Source of the DNA: Myxococcales bacterium
GTDB lineage: Bacteria; Myxococcota; Polyangia; Nannocystales; Nannocystaceae
NCBI GenBank assembly: GCA_016793465.1
Contig: JAEUJW010000022.1
Coordinates: forward strand, 62,001 to 126,000
Reading direction: 5' to 3'
DNA: 64,000 nt
Notes under the pieces: generated by a model
The model's database searches: none
Told to the model about the DNA's origin: nothing
The model's input: the letters and a program-made list of their open reading frames with translations, nothing else
Shown: in pieces, positions 58,524 to 64,000 of the stretch
Layout of the letters: each line of letters begins with the position of its first letter
How positions within the stretch are numbered: position 1 is the stretch's first letter
Position numbers and translations under genes: made by a program

Positions 58524-59418
58524 ATGGCGGATTCCGTCGACATCGGCAGCGACGCCACCGTGGTCGGCGCGGGACCTCGGCCGCCCGAGGAGCCCGGCCA
58601 CGGCGACGACACCATCGGCGCCGCCGCCTCGAGCTCGCGCAGCCGCATCACCGGCTCGCGCATCCGCCTGACCCTGCCGCCGAAGGACCTCCCGGCCGGC
58701 CTCGACCGCTCGACCCTCAGCCCCGCCGAGCGCGCCCTCACCGTCTCGCGCTACATCCTGCTCGCGCGCCTCGGCGTCGGCGGCATGGGCATGGTCTACC
58801 TCGCCTACGACCCCGCGCTCGACCGCAAGATCGCCGTCAAGCTGCTGCGCCCCGGCGCCGACGGCGAGTCCGCCGCAGAGGCCCACGCCCGCCTCCACCG
58901 CGAGGCCCAGGCGCTCGCCCGCCTGTCCCACCCCAACGTCGTCGCCGTCCACGACGTCGGCACCTACGACGCCCGCAGCCTCTACGGCGACCAGGCCGAC
59001 GCCGACGAGGCCGACGGCGTGTTCATCGTCATGGAGTACGTCGAGGGCGTCACCCTGGCCCGCTGGCTCGACGAGCGCCGCCGACCGTGGCGCGACGTGC
59101 TCGCCGTGTTCCTCGCCGCCGGTCGCGGCCTCGCCGCGGCCCACGCGGTCGGCATCCTCCACCGCGACTTCAAGCCGAGCAACGTGCTCGTCAAGCAGGA
59201 CGGCAGCGTGCACGTGTTCGACTTCGGCCTGGCCCGCGCCGCCGGCCTCGCCGAGGCGGTGCACCACTACGAGCCGCTCGACCCGCACAGCAACCCCTCG
59301 GTCTCGCTCGCCGCCCCGCTCACCCAGATCGGCGCGGTCGTCGGCACGCCGGTGTACATGGCGCCCGAGCAGCGCGGCGGCGAGGGCGTCGACGAGCGCT
59401 GCGACCAGTTCAGCTTCT
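58524..59418 (+). pseudogene. Ser/Thr protein kinase truncated by an island
   Basis: The first 298 codons encode a PknB-type kinase: Gly loop GVGGMGMVY, Lys106, catalytic Asp215 in LHRDFKPSN, Asp233 in DFGLA, PVYMAPEQ and CDQFSF. Homology to the two other kinases here stops abruptly after DQFSF, at about 59418, where composition and sequence change. The C-terminal lobe of the kinase domain and any sensor part are missing. The frame runs on to 59774 by chance. TAGCCT ends 9 bases before the ATG. The rest of the gene may lie beyond the island outside the window. Confidence 0.8.
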
Positions 59419-59668
59419 TCTCATCCCTGCATCTCTCGCATCCCCCGGCAGCCCGCAAGCAAAGCCAAATGCGCGAGATTGCAGGGTTTAATTCGCCCGT
59501 AATTTATCGTGCCAACCCCCAAGACACCCCCGCAGGTCTCCGTGGGTTTGGAGAAAACCAGGAGACGGACCCAAGGGGGGCCAGGCGGGGCTTGTGTGAC
59601 CCCGCGGCCCCCAGAGGCCGGACGCGCGGCTGTGTGCCTCAGTTGAATCGGCCTCGCGCGGCGGGAGT
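59419..59668. other. Left end of the accessory island, non-coding
   Basis: Composition becomes more balanced (for example TTTAATTCGCCCGTAATTTA near 59488). No gene, tRNA, inverted-repeat end or integrase is recognised. A GGGGG-rich segment lies at 59575-59600. Confidence 0.5.
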
Positions 59669-60004
59669 CCATCGAGCCATGACCACACCCAGGTCGACGT
59701 CATCCTGTCCAACTGCGTCATCAACCTGTCCCCCGGCAAGCGCGCCGTGTTCACCGAGGCGTTCCGCGTGCTGAAGCCCGGCGGGCGGCTTGCGATCTTC
59801 GGAGTCGCTGGTTGTGTGTCCGGGGCCGCAGAAGTCGGGGTTGTCGAGGCGTTGCTGCGGGACGCTGGCTTTGAGAACATCCACATAACGGTGAAGCCCG
59901 AGAGTCGAGAGTTCATCCGCGACTGGTTCCCGGGCTCCGGGGCCGAGGACTACGTCTCGGCCGCGACGATCGAGGCGACGCGCCCACGAGGTGCGGAGGC
60001 ATGA
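59669..60004 (+). pseudogene. arsM: Remnant of arsenite methyltransferase
   Basis: The frame encodes only the C-terminal part of an Ars[41 protein letters not shown], then [20 protein letters not shown] and a [20 protein letters not shown] end. The SAM-binding N-terminal half and its first cysteine are absent, and about 18 residues normally found between LAI and the CVSGA block are deleted. Both remaining arsenic-type cysteines (SNCV, GCVSG) survive. No start codon fits the family. The stop overlaps the sigma factor start (ATGA). Confidence 0.75.
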
Positions 60005-60579
60005 TCTCGCCCGAGATGCGCGGCGCCTGGAAGGAGCTGGAGCGGAAGCTGCGGCCGTTCGTCGAGCGCCGCGTGTCCGGCCCCGATGCGGACGACGTCC
60101 TACAAGACGTCTTTCTGCGAATGCAGCTTGGCCTGCCTGGCCTGCGCGAGGAGGACCGCTTCGGGCCGTGGGTGTACCAGGTGGCGCGGAGCGCCATCCT
60201 GGATCACCGCCGGCGCGCGGCCCGGCGTCCGATCGCTTCGACCGAGGCACCCGAGGAGGCCGTCCCTGCAGTGGATTTCGAGGAAGACGGCGCCGTGGAA
60301 CGCGAATTCGCCGCCTTCGTCGCGCCGTTCATCGCCATGCTGCCGTCGCCGTACCGGGAGGCGCTGACGCTGACCGAGCTCGAGGGGCTGACGCAGAAGG
60401 ACGCCGCGGTGATGCTGGGCGTGTCGCTGTCGGGCATGAAGTCGCGGGTCCAGCGGGGCCGCGTCCGGCTGCGTGAGCTGTTTCAGGAGTGCTGTGAGAT
60501 CACGATCGACCCACGGGGCCGGGTGATCGGCTACGAACGCCGCCCTGACTGGAAGCCGCCGGGCGGCTGCTGTTCGTGA
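60001..60579 (+). CDS. sigZ: SigZ-like ECF sigma factor
   Basis: A 192-residue sigma factor. Region 2: [17 protein letters not shown] and [19 protein letters not shown]. Region 4: [20 protein letters not shown] and [20 protein letters not shown]. The C-terminal [18 protein letters not shown] followed by CCS is the cysteine-bearing tail seen in SigZ-type factors, which may sense metal or thiol state. It overlaps the arsM remnant by ATGA, suggesting it once was, or is, co-expressed with arsenic genes. Confidence 0.87.
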   Translation: MISPEMRGAWKELERKLRPFVERRVSGPDADDVLQDVFLRMQLGLPGLREEDRFGPWVYQVARSAILDHRRRAARRPIASTEAPEEAVPAVDFEEDGAVEREFAAFVAPFIAMLPSPYREALTLTELEGLTQKDAAVMLGVSLSGMKSRVQRGRVRLRELFQECCEITIDPRGRVIGYERRPDWKPPGGCCS

Positions 60580-60583
60580 CCAT

Positions 60584-61972
60584 ATGGGCATATCACGCCA
60601 CCTGCTTGAGAATGCAATCTGCGCACTGCGCGAAACCACACATGCACGGCTTTCAGCCATTCTTGATGATATCGGCGTTCCCAACGCACCTCAAAATGAA
60701 GGACTAACAAAGGCGAAGGACACCGCAGCACGAGCAGCCTTGGTACCCGCGCACCAAGTTGATCAAATCGCCCGAAAGTTTATAGACCGGGTGCGGATGG
60801 AGGGCGAAATTTTTGCCAGGGAGGCTTTCAGCTTGGAGGAGGCGCTTTGGAAGGCCGAGGGAGGCCCCGTGTCGATTCCGCGCCGAAGCCGACATGAGCT
60901 TGCGGAGCATCTGGACGGAGAAGATATACCCGTATTTCTAAAGAGTGAGGAGTTCTTGTCAAGCCTAGAGGGGCTGTCTCTGATCGATTCCGACCAGATT
61001 GTCCGTAGCTATTTTGGCGTCCGACCTAAGATCGTTCAGCACATGATCAAGAACGACGACTATGGTTGGTCCGGATTCTTTCAAGAAGTCAAAGCAGACG
61101 ACCTGTCAGACCGTAGGTTCGTCCAACTCCTCGAGAAGTTGGTAGCGCCTCGCGTGCGTCCAAACGCTGACGCCCAATACAGTATGGTGCGCGCAGCCAA
61201 CGTCGTTCTGGCTAGGTGTAGTGCCGAGTTGCGGGAGATTGGGGAAGACGGCGGATATCCTCGCTTTGCGCTGGTGCAAAAAGGTACGCCCCAGGGACGG
61301 GTCAAGAACCTGATATTCGCATCATCGATAAAGCCAGATATTATCCTGCGCGATGCAGCTGCGAATGATATCGAAGTCGTCAACGGAGGCGACAAGGTGC
61401 TTGTCTACGACCGGCCTCTTGGAAGAGAGGGATTAAGGTGGCAGGACCTGCAAGCATGGTGGGCTGAAACCCGCAATATTCCCGACATGAACGTGGCGAA
61501 ACAGACCCTCTATTGCCGGCTACGAGACATCCTGCCCCCTGATTCCCCACCGCAACGCCTGCTATTTGTCGAGTATCATCGCTGGCTTGCAGAGTCGGTT
61601 CCAGAAATGCCAGCACTCCTTCCGGAAGTATGGCTTCATTACGATCCGTTATCAGCTCGGCAGCGTGGGTTTGAAGTGCTCCTCAGGCAACGCATGGATT
61701 TCCTTCTGCTTTTTCCTGGAGACGTCCGCGTTGTGCTCGAGGTGGACGGAAAACACCATTACTCGGACTCTGACGGAAGCGCGAATCCGGGCAAATACTC
61801 TCGCATGGCCTGCGCCGATCGCGAGCTCAAACTATCCGGATACGAAGTGTATCGCTTCGGAGGAAAAGAACTAACTGCCGCGAGCGAAGCTGACCAACGT
61901 CCCGCGAAGGTCCTACGTGAATTCTTTGTCGATCTTTTTCGCCGGCACAAAGTTCCTGTACCGAAGAAGTGA
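60584..61972 (+). CDS. AbiJ-related protein with a PD-(D/E)xK-like nuclease domain
   Basis: A 462-residue protein with much lower GC than the host genes, so probably acquired. The C-terminal domain has RMDFLLLFPGDVRVVLEVDG then KHHY: Asp372, Glu386, Asp388 and Lys390 form a restriction-endonuclease-like site, followed by DRELKLSGYEVYRFGG, as in Vsr/DUF559-type nucleases. The preceding LLFVEYHRWLAESVPEMPAL segment I recall from AbiJ-related abortive-infection proteins. It may be a phage-defence effector. It starts 4 bases after sigZ. The AbiJ link is from memory and unaligned. Confidence 0.6.
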   Translation: MGISRHLLENAICALRETTHARLSAILDDIGVPNAPQNEGLTKAKDTAARAALVPAHQVDQIARKFIDRVRMEGEIFAREAFSLEEALWKAEGGPVSIPRRSRHELAEHLDGEDIPVFLKSEEFLSSLEGLSLIDSDQIVRSYFGVRPKIVQHMIKNDDYGWSGFFQEVKADDLSDRRFVQLLEKLVAPRVRPNADAQYSMVRAANVVLARCSAELREIGEDGGYPRFALVQKGTPQGRVKNLIFASSIKPDIILRDAAANDIEVVNGGDKVLVYDRPLGREGLRWQDLQAWWAETRNIPDMNVAKQTLYCRLRDILPPDSPPQRLLFVEYHRWLAESVPEMPALLPEVWLHYDPLSARQRGFEVLLRQRMDFLLLFPGDVRVVLEVDGKHHYSDSDGSANPGKYSRMACADRELKLSGYEVYRFGGKELTAASEADQRPAKVLREFFVDLFRRHKVPVPKK

Positions 61973-62008
61973 CCACTGGCGACGCCAAGGGCGATAGTGG
62001 TTAGCGGT

Positions 62009-62442
62009 TCAACTGGGGACACTGCCGTCCAGGGTGCCGAGACGCGCATCGAGCTCCGCCGCCGCACGGCGGAACCGTCCCCGCATCTCGTCGGGACCGA
62101 GGGACGGATCGCTGCTCGCCGGGTCGTCGATCGGCCAGTGGAGTCGGGTCGCCTTGCTCAAGAACAGCGGGCACACCTCCTCAGCGCACAGCGTCACGAC
62201 GAGGTCGACGCTGTCGGGGTCAATCGACGAGACCGACTTCGATGTGTGCGAGGAGATGTCGAGCCCGCGCTCGGCCATGACCTCCACCGCGTACGGGTTG
62301 ACCCGGGTCGGCTGAGAGCCCGCGCTCCGGACGTGCACCCGCTCGCCCCAGCGCGCGCGTGCCAGGGCCTCCGCCATCTGGCTACGCGAGGAGTTGGCGA
62401 CACAGAGAAACAGGATGTTGCGGACGGGGGCGGTCGTGGGCG

Positions 62443-62446
<4 letters not shown>
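62009..62446 (-). CDS. arsC: Arsenate reductase, LMW-phosphatase type
   Basis: A 145-residue enzyme that reduces arsenate to arsenite. The phosphatase-like loop Cys15-x5-Arg21 (CVANSSR) and the redox pair Cys87 and Cys92 (LCAEEVCP) match the thioredoxin-coupled ArsC class. DPAS and [13 protein letters not shown] are also typical. Its ATG overlaps the acr3 stop (ATGA). Last gene of the arsR-acr3-arsC operon. Confidence 0.93.
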
Positions 62447-63495
<1,049 letters not shown>

Positions 63496-63521
63496 GACAT
63501 CGTCTCCTGACGATTTTGCGG

Positions 63522-63863
63522 TTACAGGCCGCCGACCAGCGCTTTCAGCCGGCGTAGCGCGCGGGGCTCGATGCAGTAGCAGGTGCGAGGGCCGTTGATC
63601 TCGCCGCGGATCAAGCCGGCATCCTTGAGCACCTTGAGGTGCTGGGAGACCGTGGACTGGGCGAGCGGGAGCACCTCGACGATCTCACCGCAGATGCAGG
63701 CGCTTCTCCGGACCAGCAGGCGGAGGATCTGCACCCGGGCAGGATGGCCGATCGCCTTGGCGAGCGTGGCGAGCTCGGCGTCCGCATCCTCGCCCTCGAT
63801 AGGCCGCAGATCGGGCCTTTCGTCCGCTGGAGGACAGCATGCCGAAGCGCGCTCGTCGTTCAT
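63522..63863 (-). CDS. arsR: ArsR-family repressor
   Basis: A 113-residue winged-helix repressor. The DNA-recognition segment is [20 protein letters not shown]. Cys56 and Cys58 in [10 protein letters not shown] replace the usual ELCVCDL site, and Cys95 and Cys97 (TCYC) lie in the wing; one or both pairs probably bind arsenite. Cys9-Cys10 near the N-terminus may add a ligand. It should repress its own operon until arsenite binds. Confidence 0.92.
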   Translation of the reverse strand: MNDERASACCPPADERPDLRPIEGEDADAELATLAKAIGHPARVQILRLLVRRSACICGEIVEVLPLAQSTVSQHLKVLKDAGLIRGEINGPRTCYCIEPRALRRLKALVGGL

Positions 63864-63877
63864 CGTTTTTTAACGAT
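63862..63877 (-). promoter_or_regulatory. Putative ArsR operator
   Basis: ATCGTT-TTTT-AACGAT is a perfect inverted repeat that overlaps the first bases of the arsR start codon. On the minus strand TATATCGTTA just upstream may serve as the -10 region. The position fits autoregulation. Confidence 0.55.
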
Positions 63878-64000
63878 ATAGACTTCGTGGGGCACTTCAA
63901 GCCTGAAAGCTCACTCTTAGTTCATGGGCAAAAAGGCTCCGCCGTGGGCGAAAAGAGTCTGCGTCCTTCCGGCGACCCCGGCGTCTTCGAGGCTGAGCCC

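Noticed and set aside
59419..59668. Transposon end or integrase attachment site at the island edge
   Set aside because: No terminal inverted repeat, transposase, integrase or tRNA fragment could be seen; the right end is outside the window.
59419..59774. Continuation of the third kinase frame
   Set aside because: Homology ends at CDQFSF; the further residues have no kinase features and the frame is open by chance through the island edge and the arsM remnant.
63924..64000. A frame starting MGKKAPPWAKRV and running off the right edge
   Set aside because: Only 25 codons are visible, there is no ribosome site, and no family is recognised; it could be a real gene start but cannot be supported.

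Overview
The window is a very GC-rich bacterial chromosome segment (by eye about 70% GC or more) with almost every third codon position G or C. Several traits point to a myxobacterium, most likely of the Nannocystis/Plesiocystis type: large Ser/Thr kinases fused to TPR repeats, many lipoproteins with Ser/Thr/Gly-rich linkers, an orphan contractile-sheath gene, and a major-vault-protein homologue. This placement is inference from gene content; no rRNA or tRNA gene is present.

Layout. 0-10.4 kb: S1-domain protein (cut by the edge), PhyH-type oxygenase with a nucleotidyltransferase, gcvH, a Rieske lipoprotein, an M28/glutaminyl-cyclase-like lipoprotein, the vault-protein homologue, a KamA-type radical SAM enzyme, and a three-gene unit with a DHH protein. 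10.4-17.6 kb: Ser/Thr kinase-TPR, DciA-like protein, a lipoprotein and an AGCS transporter. 17.8-26.2 kb: a tryptophan/indole-themed block (trpB2, a GAF histidine kinase translationally coupled to tryptophanase, a response regulator, two tandem roadblock-like genes, trpS). 26.2-42.3 kb: metallophosphoesterase lipoprotein, Sfp-type PPTase, hemH, ygfZ, TolC and MlaC-like genes, a pepsin-like lipoprotein, DsbD-thioredoxin, FG-GAP lipoprotein, SGNH hydrolase, and an orphan TssB/TssC-like sheath protein. 42.4-48.2 kb: a histidine operon (hisG, hisB, hisH-hisF fusion, hisA-hisI-hisE fusion, hisD) preceded by a leader peptide with five consecutive His codons and a four-segment attenuator. 48.2-58.4 kb: a second kinase-TPR with a sigma factor, two large exported proteins, an outer-membrane-like protein and an SDR.

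From about 59,418 to the right edge lies a lower-GC accessory island that cuts off a third Ser/Thr kinase gene. It holds an arsM remnant, a SigZ-like sigma factor, an AbiJ-related nuclease-like gene, and an arsR-acr3-arsC operon. No integrase or flanking repeat is visible inside the window.

The strongest observations are: (1) a histidine operon whose HisHF and HisA-HisIE fusions, with hisD next, mirror the domain order of fungal HIS7 and HIS4; (2) its histidine-codon attenuator; (3) a near full-length bacterial major vault protein homologue; (4) the kinase-tryptophanase-regulator unit beside trpB2 and trpS. At the DNA level there are duplicated gene 3' tails at three loci, a dispersed CACCTGTCC/GGACAGGTG palindrome, a strongly over-represented octamer TTATTAAA, and TANNNT boxes placed 7-9 nt before start codons that suggest leaderless transcripts.
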